A DNA stretch of 64,000 bases from DATEDA01 sp963744255 (GCA_963744255.1 CAVUSZ010000047.1:62001-126000), one strand, 5' to 3'. Positions 33,778-42,634 are shown, numbered from the stretch's first letter. A program made the numbers and translations. The notes: generated by a model from the letters alone, not told the origin.

Positions 33778-35214
33778 ATGACCCACGCCGCGATCTCGGA
33801 TCTACCCGTGCTCTTGGTCGATGACGAACCCGACTTGCTGTACAGCGTCAGCGTGCTGCTGCGCACCTCGGGCTTGACTCACGTCGTCACGCTCGACGAC
33901 AGCCGGGCCGTCCTGCCGTTGCTCGCCGAGCAAGACGTGGGCGTAATCGTCCTCGACCTTACTATGCCGCATCTTAGTGGCCAAGCGTTGCTGGAGCGGG
34001 TGTCGGCAGACCACCCCGATGTCCCGGTCATCCTCCTGACGGCCACTAGCGATCTGGATATCGCGGTGCAATGCATGCAGGCCGGCGCTCTCGATTACTT
34101 GGTGAAGCCGGTCGAAGAGAACCGGATGCTGTCGTCCGTCAAACGTGCGCTGGAGGTTCGCGCCATGCGCACGGAATTGCTGGCGCTCAAGCATTGCTTC
34201 CTCGGCGACGCCCCGCACCAGCGTGAAGCGTTCGCCGAGATCATCACGCGCGACAAGGCAATGGGCGCCGTCTTTCGCTATGTGGAAGCGGTGGCTCCAT
34301 CCCCCTACCCGGTCTTGATCACCGGCGAGACCGGTACCGGTAAGGAGCTCGTCGCGCGGGCGCTGCACCGGCTCTCGGCGCGCGCGGGAGAGTTCGTCGC
34401 AGTCAATGTGGCGGGTCTCGACGACGCTATGTTCTCGGATACCTTGTTCGGCCATACCAAAGGTGCGTACACCGGCGCCGATCGGCCTCGAGAGGGCTTG
34501 ATCACGACCGCAGCGGAGGGCACGCTCTTCCTCGACGAGATCGGCGACCTGGCGATTGCCTCTCAAGTCAAATTGTTGCGCCTGCTTCAGGATGGCGCAT
34601 ATCACCCTCTCGGCGCGGATCGGCCGCGCCAGAGTCGCGCGCGCATCGTAGTTGCGACCAATTGCGATGTGCTTCATGCTGTGAATGAGGGGACCTTCCG
34701 CAAAGATCTGTACTATCGGCTGCGCACCCACCACCTTCAACTTCCGCCGCTGCGCGAGCGCACCGACGATATTCCGCTGCTCGTCGCTCACTTCGTGGAG
34801 AAGGCGGCTCGCGCGTTCGGCAGGTCGGCGCCGATGGTTCCGTTAGCGCTGCATCAGCTGCTGAAGTCTTACTGCTTCCCCGGCAATCTACGCGAGCTGG
34901 AAGCGATGGTCGTGGATGCGGTGGCCCGCCAGCGGGGCCGCATTCTGTCGCTGGAGAGCTTCAAGAATGCGATTGCCGGCACTAGACCCGCTGCGAACGG
35001 TGCACAAACGACCAGCGCGCCGACGTCGACCGCCGGGGCCTTTGCCGATCTGCTCCCGAAGTTCAAAGAGGCCGAGGAGCTGCTTCTCACCGAAGCATTG
35101 CGCCGCGCGGATGGCAACCAAGGCGTGGCCGCGACTATGCTCGGCATCACGCGCCAAGCCGTTAACCAGCGCCTGATGCGGCGCAAGCAACCGAATTGCG
35201 CCGCGCAACGATAA
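33778..35214 (+). CDS. Sigma-54-dependent response regulator (NtrC family)
   Basis: 478-residue activator. The receiver domain (1-125) has acidic residues DDE near 15-17, phospho-acceptor D60 (VIVLDLTMP) and K in LVKPVEE. The central AAA+ domain has Walker A GETGTGKE, the sigma-54 contact loop GAYTGADR (Tyr for the usual Phe) and Walker B GTLFLDEIGD. The Fis-type C-terminal helix-turn-helix reads NQGVAATMLGITRQAVNQRLMRRK. It follows the histidine kinase by 23 bases. The near-consensus sigma-54 promoter 216 bases downstream is the obvious candidate target. Confidence 0.92.
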   Translation: MTHAAISDLPVLLVDDEPDLLYSVSVLLRTSGLTHVVTLDDSRAVLPLLAEQDVGVIVLDLTMPHLSGQALLERVSADHPDVPVILLTATSDLDIAVQCMQAGALDYLVKPVEENRMLSSVKRALEVRAMRTELLALKHCFLGDAPHQREAFAEIITRDKAMGAVFRYVEAVAPSPYPVLITGETGTGKELVARALHRLSARAGEFVAVNVAGLDDAMFSDTLFGHTKGAYTGADRPREGLITTAAEGTLFLDEIGDLAIASQVKLLRLLQDGAYHPLGADRPRQSRARIVVATNCDVLHAVNEGTFRKDLYYRLRTHHLQLPPLRERTDDIPLLVAHFVEKAARAFGRSAPMVPLALHQLLKSYCFPGNLRELEAMVVDAVARQRGRILSLESFKNAIAGTRPAANGAQTTSAPTSTAGAFADLLPKFKEAEELLLTEALRRADGNQGVAATMLGITRQAVNQRLMRRKQPNCAAQR

Positions 35215-35523
35215 GAGAAGCAGACGTTGCGTGTCGTTACGCGATCACCCGTGTTCGCGGAGGCAGCGACGCAACGTTCGTTGCACTCGCGCCGCACCCG
35301 AACTGTCCCGACACTTCACTCTTCAAGCCACCTCTCTGGTGCGCACGTCAAGTTTCGTTGCACCGGTTCACCCATCGCGCTAGCCCTCTAACCCCTTCAT
35401 AAGACGGGCTGAGTCGCGAAACGTCACGCTGGCACGGCGCTTGCGTTTACTCAAGCGGCACATCATCGCATGTAGACAACCCGGTGATGATCTGGATCTG
35501 GAGCACGCAGCCGTGACATATGT
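35215..35523 (+). promoter_or_regulatory. Regulatory region with CGTTGC-type repeats upstream of a sigma-54 promoter
   Basis: 309 bases without a gene. CGTTGC occurs at 35225-35230, 35279-35284 and 35356-35361, and its complement GCAACG at 35271-35276. The middle pair forms a dyad with a 2-base spacer (35271-35284). These lie 70-205 bases before the -24 element, the usual range for enhancer sites of NtrC-type activators. Assignment as binding sites is inference. Confidence 0.45.
35430..35444 (+). promoter_or_regulatory. Sigma-54 (-24/-12) promoter
   Basis: TGGCACG-N4-TTGC matches the sigma-54 consensus at every core position with the correct spacing. It stands 80 bases before the start of the next gene, in a non-coding region, and just downstream of a gene for a sigma-54 activator. 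Transcription should start near 35455. Confidence 0.82.
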
Positions 35524-36783
35524 ATGAACTTACTACCTCGAGATTCGCTGAAGAAGATTCCAAGCGGCTACGCGGGCACGCAGAGGACGGTGAAGCACGT
35601 CGTCGATTTGATCGAACAGGGTGCGAAGGATTTTCATGTGCGCCAGAGCGCGATCGATATCTTGCTGCAAAAAGGTGTGAGGGCGAAAGATTACCTGGGG
35701 GAGATCAAGGCGCTATTCGAATGGGTACAACAGAACGTCCGTTACACCGAAGACACGTTTCTAGGCGAGGTCTCGCACTCAGCGCGGCGCACTTGGTACA
35801 ACACTTCTATGGCGGTGCGCCGAATCGGTTGTGAATCGCTCTTCAAAGGAAGAAGTCCAGCTATGCCATCCTACAATGCCAGATTTATACCCAGCAGTTG
35901 CATCCCCAACAGTCATATCCGGGAGCATTGCTCAGCGCACCGTGACCAGATCACGACCATCGGGCGGAACAAAGGCCAGCAAGTCCGCGTAGAACGGTAT
36001 ACGCGCGACGGGCTGACGCTAGTGGATGTCGCGCTCTATACCGTCATCGATGTGCACGATGAGGAACTGGCTCTCGTCTTTCTGGGCTACAGAAATCCCG
36101 AATCCAAGAAGCACGACCTGCGAGACCGCTTGGGGCTGTTCGGTATTGAGCCTTTCACGGGCAAGATTAAATCCGAGGTCCCGGACCCGAGCCTTACGGA
36201 TGACAAGGCAGAAAAGCAGAGCGAATTGGTCGAACGCCTGATTGACGATGGCGACCACGGCGGATTGATTGCCATTGCCCCGCACGGCGGCGCAATCGAG
36301 CGCCACACCGACGAACAAGCGCAGCGTGTGCGCGAGCGGCTGGCGTCCAAGGGCGTATCCGTATGGCTGTGCAAGGGTTTCAAGGAGGACGGCGGCGCCT
36401 TTGACCGTTGGCACATCACCTCGACGGACATCAGCGAAGAGTCCTTCCCCAAGCTGAAAATGGTCATCGGCCGCCAATTCAAGTACGCGGTCGCATTCCA
36501 TGGTTGGAGCGAAGACTTTATCTGTATCGGAGGCAGGGCGCCGGCCGATCCGGATCTGAAGAATCAGATCAAGACGGCCATCAACGCGATTCCGAACCTA
36601 GACATCGATGTGAAAACGGATGAGGAGGGTTGTCCCGGGGCCTTCAACGGCAATGACCCTAAGAACATTGTGAACCGCCTTGGCACGAACGGTATTCAAA
36701 TCGAGCAATCGCTCGATGCCCGCACGGGCTTTGGTCGTGCAATCGCCGATGCGGTTGCGGACGTCATCGGACCCAGGATCTAG
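35524..36783 (+). CDS. Poly-gamma-glutamate hydrolase-like protein fused to a transglutaminase-like N-terminal fragment
   Basis: One uninterrupted frame of 419 residues that looks composite. Residues 1-95 (SGYAGTQRTVKHVVDLI...ALFEWVQQNVRYTEDTF) match the start of a transglutaminase-like protein, but its catalytic Cys region is missing. From about residue 114 (ATG 35863, AAGGAAG ribosome site about 9 bases upstream) it is a poly-gamma-glutamate hydrolase family protein. Motifs there are IAPHGGAIE (zinc ligands), AFHGW, CIGGRA and NIVNRLGTNGIQIEQS. Either the hydrolase starts at 35863 and the upstream part is a truncated gene that happens to share the frame, or both are expressed as a fusion. 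Base composition is visibly lower in GC than its neighbours, suggesting transfer (phages carry such hydrolases). Expression probably depends on the sigma-54 promoter upstream. Confidence 0.75.
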   Translation: MNLLPRDSLKKIPSGYAGTQRTVKHVVDLIEQGAKDFHVRQSAIDILLQKGVRAKDYLGEIKALFEWVQQNVRYTEDTFLGEVSHSARRTWYNTSMAVRRIGCESLFKGRSPAMPSYNARFIPSSCIPNSHIREHCSAHRDQITTIGRNKGQQVRVERYTRDGLTLVDVALYTVIDVHDEELALVFLGYRNPESKKHDLRDRLGLFGIEPFTGKIKSEVPDPSLTDDKAEKQSELVERLIDDGDHGGLIAIAPHGGAIERHTDEQAQRVRERLASKGVSVWLCKGFKEDGGAFDRWHITSTDISEESFPKLKMVIGRQFKYAVAFHGWSEDFICIGGRAPADPDLKNQIKTAINAIPNLDIDVKTDEEGCPGAFNGNDPKNIVNRLGTNGIQIEQSLDARTGFGRAIADAVADVIGPRI

Positions 36784-37002
36784 GCTTTGCGCAGCGCCGG
36801 TGTTTGAGGAGCGTCGAGCCCGATGCTGGTTGCGTGGGGATTTTGCATAGGCACAGCGGGTTGCAGATAACGCTGCACGTCGATCAATTACTCCTGACGG
36901 AAGCGCCGCGATAGACAGGAGCGGATGGCGCTTACAGTAGGACGATCCATTAGAGATCGTTGCGGGTCCGTGGAAGGACGCCTATGTCGCGGGCAGTGCG
37001 AC
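36784..37002. other. Non-coding right edge of the accessory block
   Basis: 219 bases between the hydrolase and the convergent Ehr-type operon. No gene or clear terminator was seen. Confidence 0.4.
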
Positions 37003-37446
37003 CTACCCCGCGAACGCCGCCCGCCCGGCTTCGCTCCGCAGCGTGACGAGCGCGGCCGCGCAGACCGCGATCACCGGGATCAGGACGACGAGCACGCCGG
37101 AGACGGCGCCCACCCAGCTCACGCGCTCGTCCGGAGGGAGGCGCTTGTACGCGTAGAGCCGAGTCGCCGCCGACAGCAGCGCGAGCGCCATCAGCGTCCA
37201 GCAGAAGAACTCGAGGAGGTCGCGTCCCCAGGGGCGGAGCCGCAGGACGCCGATGCCGCCCGCGAGGCCGAGGACCCAGATCCCGAAGAGCGCCATGTCG
37301 TTCCACGCCGTGCTCGCGAGGACTCGGCGCTGCAGCTCGCCCGAGCGGTGCAGCGAGACGATCAGCAGTGCGCCGGCCGCCAGCGCGAGGACGCTGGCGA
37401 TCGTGAAGAGCCAGCCGATGAGTGGCAGCGGGAGACCGACCTCCAC
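37003..37446 (-). CDS. Conserved membrane protein at the end of the Ehr operon
   Basis: 147 residues with four probable membrane helices (IGWLFTIASVLALAAGALLIV, MALFGIWVLGLAGGIGVL, LEFFCWTLMALALLSAA, VGAVSGVLVVLIPVIAV). It starts at GTG 37446, 5 bases after the small subunit gene, so it is probably the last gene of the same transcript. No family is recognised. An accessory or assembly role for the membrane complex is inferred from position only. Confidence 0.65.
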   Translation of the reverse strand: MEVGLPLPLIGWLFTIASVLALAAGALLIVSLHRSGELQRRVLASTAWNDMALFGIWVLGLAGGIGVLRLRPWGRDLLEFFCWTLMALALLSAATRLYAYKRLPPDERVSWVGAVSGVLVVLIPVIAVCAAALVTLRSEAGRAAFAG

Positions 37447-37451
37447 CCCCG

Positions 37452-37973
37452 CTATCCCCCCCGGGCCCTGGCCGTGATCGCCGTCAGAATTCCCTGCATG
37501 AGCGCGGTCGGCGTCGGCGGGCAGCCGGGCACCGCGACATCGACCGGGATCACGTTAGAAACGCGGCCGCAACTCGCATAGCTCTCGCCGAACACGCCGC
37601 CGGTGCAGCCGCAATCTCCCGCCGCGACGACGAGCTTCGGGTCGGGCACCGCGTCGTAGGTCCGCTGGAGCGCCGTCTCCATATTGCGCGACACCGGCCC
37701 GGTCACGAGCAGCATGTCGGCGTGCCGCGGGCTCGCCACGAACCGGATACCGAGCCCCTCGAGGTTGTAATGCGGTGTGGTCAGCATGTGGATCTCGAGC
37801 TCGCAGCCGTTGCACGATCCGGCGTCGACGTGCCGGATCGCGAGCGAGCCGGCGAAGAGCGCGAGCACTTCGCCCCGCAGCCGCTGCTCGACGAGCTGCA
37901 GGGATGGATCGGGCCGCGGCGGCGGCTCGGTCACGATGCCGGTGACGGCGATCTGTTTCAGGAGCTTCAGCAT
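37452..37973 (-). CDS. hyfI: Hydrogenase-4/NuoB-like small subunit
   Basis: 173-residue homologue of NuoB/HycG/HyfI, which holds the Fe-S cluster next to the catalytic subunit. The four cluster cysteines are all visible: CNGCELEI (two), CGCTGG and the final CPPTP motif. It lies 2 bases downstream of the large subunit gene. With the large subunit lacking NiFe ligands, this cluster probably serves electron or conformational coupling in an Ehr-type complex rather than hydrogen turnover. Confidence 0.85.
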   Translation of the reverse strand: MLKLLKQIAVTGIVTEPPPRPDPSLQLVEQRLRGEVLALFAGSLAIRHVDAGSCNGCELEIHMLTTPHYNLEGLGIRFVASPRHADMLLVTGPVSRNMETALQRTYDAVPDPKLVVAAGDCGCTGGVFGESYASCGRVSNVIPVDVAVPGCPPTPTALMQGILTAITARARGG

Positions 37974-37975
37974 CG

Positions 37976-39547
37976 CTAGCGGTCGTGTCCGCTGTAGGAG
38001 AGGTTGAACGACTTATTGATCAGCGGAAAGTCGGGGACGATATTGCCGATCACCGCGTGCTCGAGCGCGGGCCAGTTCTGCCACGACGGGTCGTGCGCGT
38101 GGCAGCGCCGGATCAGCCCGTCGTCGGCCTCGAGCGCGATCACTACCTCCCCGCGCCAGCCTTCCACGCGGCCCAGGCCCCGCCCGCGGCCGGCGACGGC
38201 GTCGAACGGCGTGTTGACCTCGCCGAGCGGTACCCGCTCGACGATCGCCTGCAGGAGCCGCAACGACTCGAAGATCTCCGCGAACCGCAACGCGACGCGC
38301 GCCGCCACGTCGCCGGCGTCCTCGGTCTTCATCCCGACGTCGAGCCGGTCGTACGGCTCGAACGCAGGCGCCACGCGGACATCGAGCGCAATACCGCTCG
38401 CGCGCGCCGCGAGACCGAGGACGCCGAGCTGCCGCGCGAGCTCCGGCGCGAGCCGGCCGCAGGTGAGGAACCGGTCCTGCACTCCGGCGTGGTCATCGTA
38501 GATGTCCTTCAGCGTCTGCACCTCGAGCGCGAGCGCAGCGCACTGCGCGACGATCTCGTCGCAGCCGTGCCGGCCTACGTTGCGCTCGACGCCGCCCGGA
38601 ATCACGTAGTCCATCAGGTAGCGGTGGCCGAAGAGCGCGGCGTTGAGCCGCAGCCACTCCTCCTTGAGCCGCATGAACTGCGCGAGGCCGAAGCCGAGCC
38701 CGCAGTCGTTGCCGAGATAACCGAGGTCGCCGAGGTGGTTGGCGACGCGCTCGCGCTCGAGCGCGAGCGCGCGGAGCCATAGCGCGCGCGGCGGCGGCTC
38801 GACGCCGGCGAGTCCCTCGACCGCCATCGCGTACGCCCAGGCATAGGCGACCGTGCTGTCGCCGGAGATGCGACCGGCGAGCACGCTGCCCGTTACGAGG
38901 TCGCAATGGTCGAACAGCTTGTCGACCGCCTTGTGGGTGTAGCCGAGGCGCTCCTCGAGCCGCAGCACCTTCTCGCCGACGACCGAGAACCGGAAGTGTC
39001 CCGGCTCGATGATGCCGGCGTGCACCGGTCCCACCGGAATCTCGTGCACGCCCTCGCCTTCGACTTGCACGAAGCGGTACCGCTCGACGTCGTTGCCGTA
39101 CCAGTTCTCGAGGCCGAAGTCGCGCCGCAGGGGGTAGACGTCCGCCGGCCAGGCGGCATGGCGCAGCCACGGGCGCTGATCGGCCGCGGCCGAGCGGATG
39201 CCGAGCAGGTCGTGGACGGCGCGCTGCATGCGGCTCGCGCAGCGGAAGACGTCGGAGAGGTCCGGATACTCCGGCCGCTCCGCCGGGAGCGGGATGGTGA
39301 GCCAGAGCGTCGCGTCGTCCACGACCACGGCGAGATGCAGCGCGAACCCCGCGTCGCGGTCGCGCTCGTCCGAACCCCACAGCGCCGCGAGCCTTCCGTC
39401 CTTCGCGCTCGCGCGAATCGCGATATCGCGCAGACGCTCGACCTCCGCGCGTGCATGCCACACCGGTACCGCGGAGCGGAGGCGCGCGGCGGACACCCCC
39501 AGCGCGCCGAACAGTGCTTCGCTCTGGCGGATGCGTTCCCCGTTCAT
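37976..39547 (-). CDS. hyfG: HyfG/HycE-like large subunit lacking NiFe cysteines
   Basis: 523-residue fusion of a NuoC-like domain (about 1-165, with the YPDLSDVF segment) and a NuoD-like domain. VGPVHAGIIEPGHFRF and EERLGYTHKAVDKLF are standard. Where hydrogenases have CxxC after the GR motif, this protein reads AGRISGDSTVAY. The C-terminal DPCxxC is replaced by HDPSWQNWPALEH, as in complex I NuoD. So no NiFe site can form. It starts at 39547, overlapping the upstream subunit by 4 bases; the longer open frame only overlays that gene. Confidence 0.85.
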   Translation of the reverse strand: MNGERIRQSEALFGALGVSAARLRSAVPVWHARAEVERLRDIAIRASAKDGRLAALWGSDERDRDAGFALHLAVVVDDATLWLTIPLPAERPEYPDLSDVFRCASRMQRAVHDLLGIRSAAADQRPWLRHAAWPADVYPLRRDFGLENWYGNDVERYRFVQVEGEGVHEIPVGPVHAGIIEPGHFRFSVVGEKVLRLEERLGYTHKAVDKLFDHCDLVTGSVLAGRISGDSTVAYAWAYAMAVEGLAGVEPPPRALWLRALALERERVANHLGDLGYLGNDCGLGFGLAQFMRLKEEWLRLNAALFGHRYLMDYVIPGGVERNVGRHGCDEIVAQCAALALEVQTLKDIYDDHAGVQDRFLTCGRLAPELARQLGVLGLAARASGIALDVRVAPAFEPYDRLDVGMKTEDAGDVAARVALRFAEIFESLRLLQAIVERVPLGEVNTPFDAVAGRGRGLGRVEGWRGEVVIALEADDGLIRRCHAHDPSWQNWPALEHAVIGNIVPDFPLINKSFNLSYSGHDR

Positions 39548-41010
39548 CCGATCAGCCTCGCCGCCTCCCGATACCAATCGGCGAGATACGGCGGCACATA
39601 CAGCCCGAGCAGGAGCACGAGGGCATAGTGCGAGAAGACCGGCACCAGCGCCGGACGGTAGGGAAGGCTGACCGGGGCGAACTCCCCGCCGGGAACGCCG
39701 AACACCATCGGCTGGATCTTCCTGAACACCGCTGCGAAACCGACGCCGAGTGCGACCAGGAGCAACGGCGTCGCCCAGGGTTGCTGGCGCATCGCGGTCG
39801 TGAGGATCAGGAACTCGCTCGCAAACACGCCGAACGGGGGTAGCCCCAGGATCGCGATCGTGCCGATCATCAGCCCCCAGCCGACGGTCGGGCTCACCCG
39901 CATCAGGCCGCGGATGTCCTCCATGACCTGGGTGCCGGTCTTCTGCACCGCATGGCCGACGGCGAAGAAGATCGCGCTCTTGGTAAGGGAGTGAACGGTC
40001 ATGTGCAGGAGCCCCGCGAAGCTCGCGACCGGACCGCCCATGCCGAACGCGAAGGTGATGAGCCCCATGTGCTCGATCGAGGAGTACGCGAAGAGGCGCT
40101 TGATGTCGCGCTGGCGCGAGAGGAAGAACGCCGCGACCACGACCGAGGCGATGCCGAAGCCCATCATGAGGTCGCCCGCGAACGGGGTGCCGAGCGCGCC
40201 GTCGGCGAGCACCTTGCAGCGGACGAGCGCGTAGAGCGCGACGTTCAGGAGCAGCCCCGAGAGCACCGCCGACACCGGCGTCGGGCCTTCGGCGTGCGCA
40301 TCGGGCAGCCAGTTGTGGAGCGGCACGAGCCCGACCTTGGTCCCGTAGCCGACGAGCAGGAACACGAACGCGATCGAGAGCACCGTCGGTTCGAGCTGCG
40401 AGCGCACCCCCGCGAGATGCGTCCAGAGCAGCGCCTCGATGCCGCTGCCGAGGAGCTTCTGTGACGCCATGTAGAGCAGGATCGTGCCGAAGAGCGCCTG
40501 CGCGATCCCGACCCCGCACAGGATGAAGTACTTCCACGCCGCCTCGAGGCTCGCCGGCGTGCGGTAGAGACTGATGAGCAGCACCGTCGCGAGCGTGGCC
40601 GCCTCCGTCGCGACCCACATGATCCCCATGTTGTTCGTGAGGAGCACGAGCAGCATGGTGAAGACGAAGAGCTGGTACATGCTGTGGTAGAGGCGCAGTC
40701 GCGCGTGCGTGATGCGGCCGTGGTCCTCTTCGATGCGCATGTACGGCCGCGAGAACATCGCGGTCGTCAGCGCGACGAACGCGGTGAGCGCGACCAGGAA
40801 CACGTTCAGCGAATCGACGAAGAACTGCTCCCGGAAGGCGAGGATCGGCCCGGCGCGGACGACGCGCGCGGTGAGGGCGGCCGACCCCGCGAAGGTCACG
40901 GCCGAGAGCGCGACGTTCAGCTCCGCGGCCCACCGCATGTGGCCGACGAGCGCGAGGAGGCCCGCGCCCGCGAGCGGGATGCCGAGGACCGCGACGATTT
41001 CCCAGCTCAT
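39544..41010 (-). CDS. hyfF: Hydrogenase-4 membrane subunit, NuoL/M/N-like (HyfF)
   Basis: 488-residue proton-channel-type subunit with about 14 helices. Conserved antiporter-like features are present: MWVATEAATLATVLLISLYR with the TM5 Glu, GYGTKVGLVPLHNWLPDAHAEGPTPVSA with the channel Lys and the PLHxWLPxAHxxxPxPxSA signature, and KRLFAYSSIEHMGLI. Start 41010 (MSWEIVAVLG) overlaps the hyfE stop by 4 bases. It is part of the tightly packed operon. Confidence 0.88.
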   Translation of the reverse strand: MSWEIVAVLGIPLAGAGLLALVGHMRWAAELNVALSAVTFAGSAALTARVVRAGPILAFREQFFVDSLNVFLVALTAFVALTTAMFSRPYMRIEEDHGRITHARLRLYHSMYQLFVFTMLLVLLTNNMGIMWVATEAATLATVLLISLYRTPASLEAAWKYFILCGVGIAQALFGTILLYMASQKLLGSGIEALLWTHLAGVRSQLEPTVLSIAFVFLLVGYGTKVGLVPLHNWLPDAHAEGPTPVSAVLSGLLLNVALYALVRCKVLADGALGTPFAGDLMMGFGIASVVVAAFFLSRQRDIKRLFAYSSIEHMGLITFAFGMGGPVASFAGLLHMTVHSLTKSAIFFAVGHAVQKTGTQVMEDIRGLMRVSPTVGWGLMIGTIAILGLPPFGVFASEFLILTTAMRQQPWATPLLLVALGVGFAAVFRKIQPMVFGVPGGEFAPVSLPYRPALVPVFSHYALVLLLGLYVPPYLADWYREAARLIG

Positions 41011-41681
41011 TCTTCCTTCAGCTTCTCGAGATGATGGATATCCAGCGAGTCGAATCGCTCGCGGATCTGGAAGAAGAAGACGCCGAGGATGATCACGCCG
41101 ACCAGCACGTCGAGCGCGATCCCGAGCTCGACGACCATCGGCATGCCGTAGGTCGCCGCGGTGGCGGCGAAGAAGAGGCTGTTCTCCATCGCCAGGAAGC
41201 CGATCACCTGCGGCACCGCCTTCGAGCGGGTGATCATCATCAGGAACGCGAGCAGCACCGCCGCGAGCGCGATCCCCAGCGTGCCGCGCGTCACCGTCCC
41301 GGCGAGCTCGGACACCGGCTGCGCGAGGTTGAACGCGAGAATGACCAGCACGAGACCGACGAGCATGGTGGTAGGGATGTTGATGAGCGTCTCGACGTCC
41401 CACTTGACGGCGAGCCGCTGGATCAGCCGGTGCAGGATCCATGGCAGCAGCAGGACCTTGAGGACGAGCGTCAGCCCGGCGGACCAGTAGAGGTGCTGCT
41501 GCCCGGTCGCCCAAGCGACGAACGCCGTCGAGAGGCAGAGCACGAGCCCCTGCGCGGCGAAGAGGTCGATCAGCGAGAGGATGCGACGCTGCGCGAGCAT
41601 CGCGAACGACACGAGCAGCAGCACCGCCGCGAACAGGTTGATGATCTGGCCGGTCAGGGCCGGGGTGAGGAGCTCGCTCAC
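41007..41681 (-). CDS. hyfE: Hydrogenase-4 membrane subunit HyfE
   Basis: 224 residues, about seven helices: an N-terminal NuoJ-like half and a C-terminal NuoK-like half (QVIGFLAMENSLFFAATA has the NuoK-type Glu). Its ends overlap both neighbours by 4 bases. HyfE-type subunits are specific to hydrogenase-4/formate-hydrogenlyase-like complexes, separating this locus from ordinary complex I. Confidence 0.87.
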   Translation of the reverse strand: MSELLTPALTGQIINLFAAVLLLVSFAMLAQRRILSLIDLFAAQGLVLCLSTAFVAWATGQQHLYWSAGLTLVLKVLLLPWILHRLIQRLAVKWDVETLINIPTTMLVGLVLVILAFNLAQPVSELAGTVTRGTLGIALAAVLLAFLMMITRSKAVPQVIGFLAMENSLFFAATAATYGMPMVVELGIALDVLVGVIILGVFFFQIRERFDSLDIHHLEKLKEE

Positions 41682-42634
41682 GAGGTCTCCAGGAACGTGT
41701 GCAGGAGGAGGGCGAGGACCGCGAGCATGAACGCGGTGCCGAGGAACTCGGGGGCGCGGAAGATCCGCATCTTCGCCGAGACCGTCTCGATCAGCGCCAG
41801 CAGGAACCCGCCGATCGCGAGCTTGAGGACGAGCGCCGGGAGCGCGAGCAGGAGTCCGGCCGGGTCGCCGCCCTGGGCGATGCCGAACGGGAAGAAGAGC
41901 GCGATGCCGATGCAGGAGTACACGAAGAGCTTGAGGCTAGCCGCCCACTCGACGAGCGCCAGATGCCGTCCCGAGTACTCGAGGATCATCGCCTCGTGGA
42001 TCATCGTCAGCTCGAGGTGGGTGGCCGGATTGTCGACCGGGATGCGCGCGTTCTCGGCGAGCGACACCATCGTGAAGGCCACGCCGGCGAAGGCGAGGCT
42101 CGGGTAGATCGCGAGCTCGCGCTGCGAGAGGGTCTCGACCGTGGTCGCGAGCGAGGTCGTCTGGCTGATCAGCGAGGCGGTGAAGAGCACCATCAGCAGG
42201 GCCGGCTCGGCGAGGAAGCCGATCATCATCTCGCGCCGCGCGCCGAGCGAGCCGAACGCGGTGCCGATATCCATCCCGGCGAGGGCCAGCGCGACCCGCG
42301 CGAGCGCGAGGATGCCGACGAGGGCGATCGCGTCGGCCGCCGGCGCGTAGGGAAGGTCGGTGCCGATCGTCGGCACGATGGCTACCGCCATGCACATTGC
42401 GCCGAAGAGCACGTACGGCACGACGCGGAAGAGCGGCGAGGCGCCGTGAGCGATGATCGCGTCCTTGGCGAAGAGCTTGCGCAGCGCGAGGTAGGGCCGC
42501 AGCACGCCCGGACCGCGCTTGTTCTGCAACCAGGCCCGGCACTGGTTCACCCAGCCGAGGAGGAGCGGCGCGAGCAGGATCGCCAGCACGAGCTCGGTGA
42601 GTTGGGCGACGGCGCCGGACCACGAAAAGCTCAT
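41678..42634 (-). CDS. hyfC: NuoH-like membrane subunit (HyfC/HycD)
   Basis: 318 residues, about eight helices. It has the NuoH-type RAWLQNKRGPGVLRPYLALRKLFAKD loop, LAGMDIGTAFGSLGARREM and the conserved SLAENARIPVDNPATHLELTMIHEAM acidic loop that lines the quinone/coupling region. It couples the soluble arm to the ion-pumping membrane arm. Start MSFSW lies 4 bases after the HyfB gene. Confidence 0.9.
   Translation of the reverse strand: MSFSWSGAVAQLTELVLAILLAPLLLGWVNQCRAWLQNKRGPGVLRPYLALRKLFAKDAIIAHGASPLFRVVPYVLFGAMCMAVAIVPTIGTDLPYAPAADAIALVGILALARVALALAGMDIGTAFGSLGARREMMIGFLAEPALLMVLFTASLISQTTSLATTVETLSQRELAIYPSLAFAGVAFTMVSLAENARIPVDNPATHLELTMIHEAMILEYSGRHLALVEWAASLKLFVYSCIGIALFFPFGIAQGGDPAGLLLALPALVLKLAIGGFLLALIETVSAKMRIFRAPEFLGTAFMLAVLALLLHTFLETS

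Noticed and set aside
37976..39547. HyfG as an active NiFe hydrogenase large subunit
   Set aside because: Neither CxxC pair required for NiFe binding is present.
37976..40933. 985-residue version of the large subunit
   Set aside because: The first 460 residues are Arg/His-rich shadow over hyfF; the ATG at 39547 overlaps the hyfF end as in the rest of the operon.
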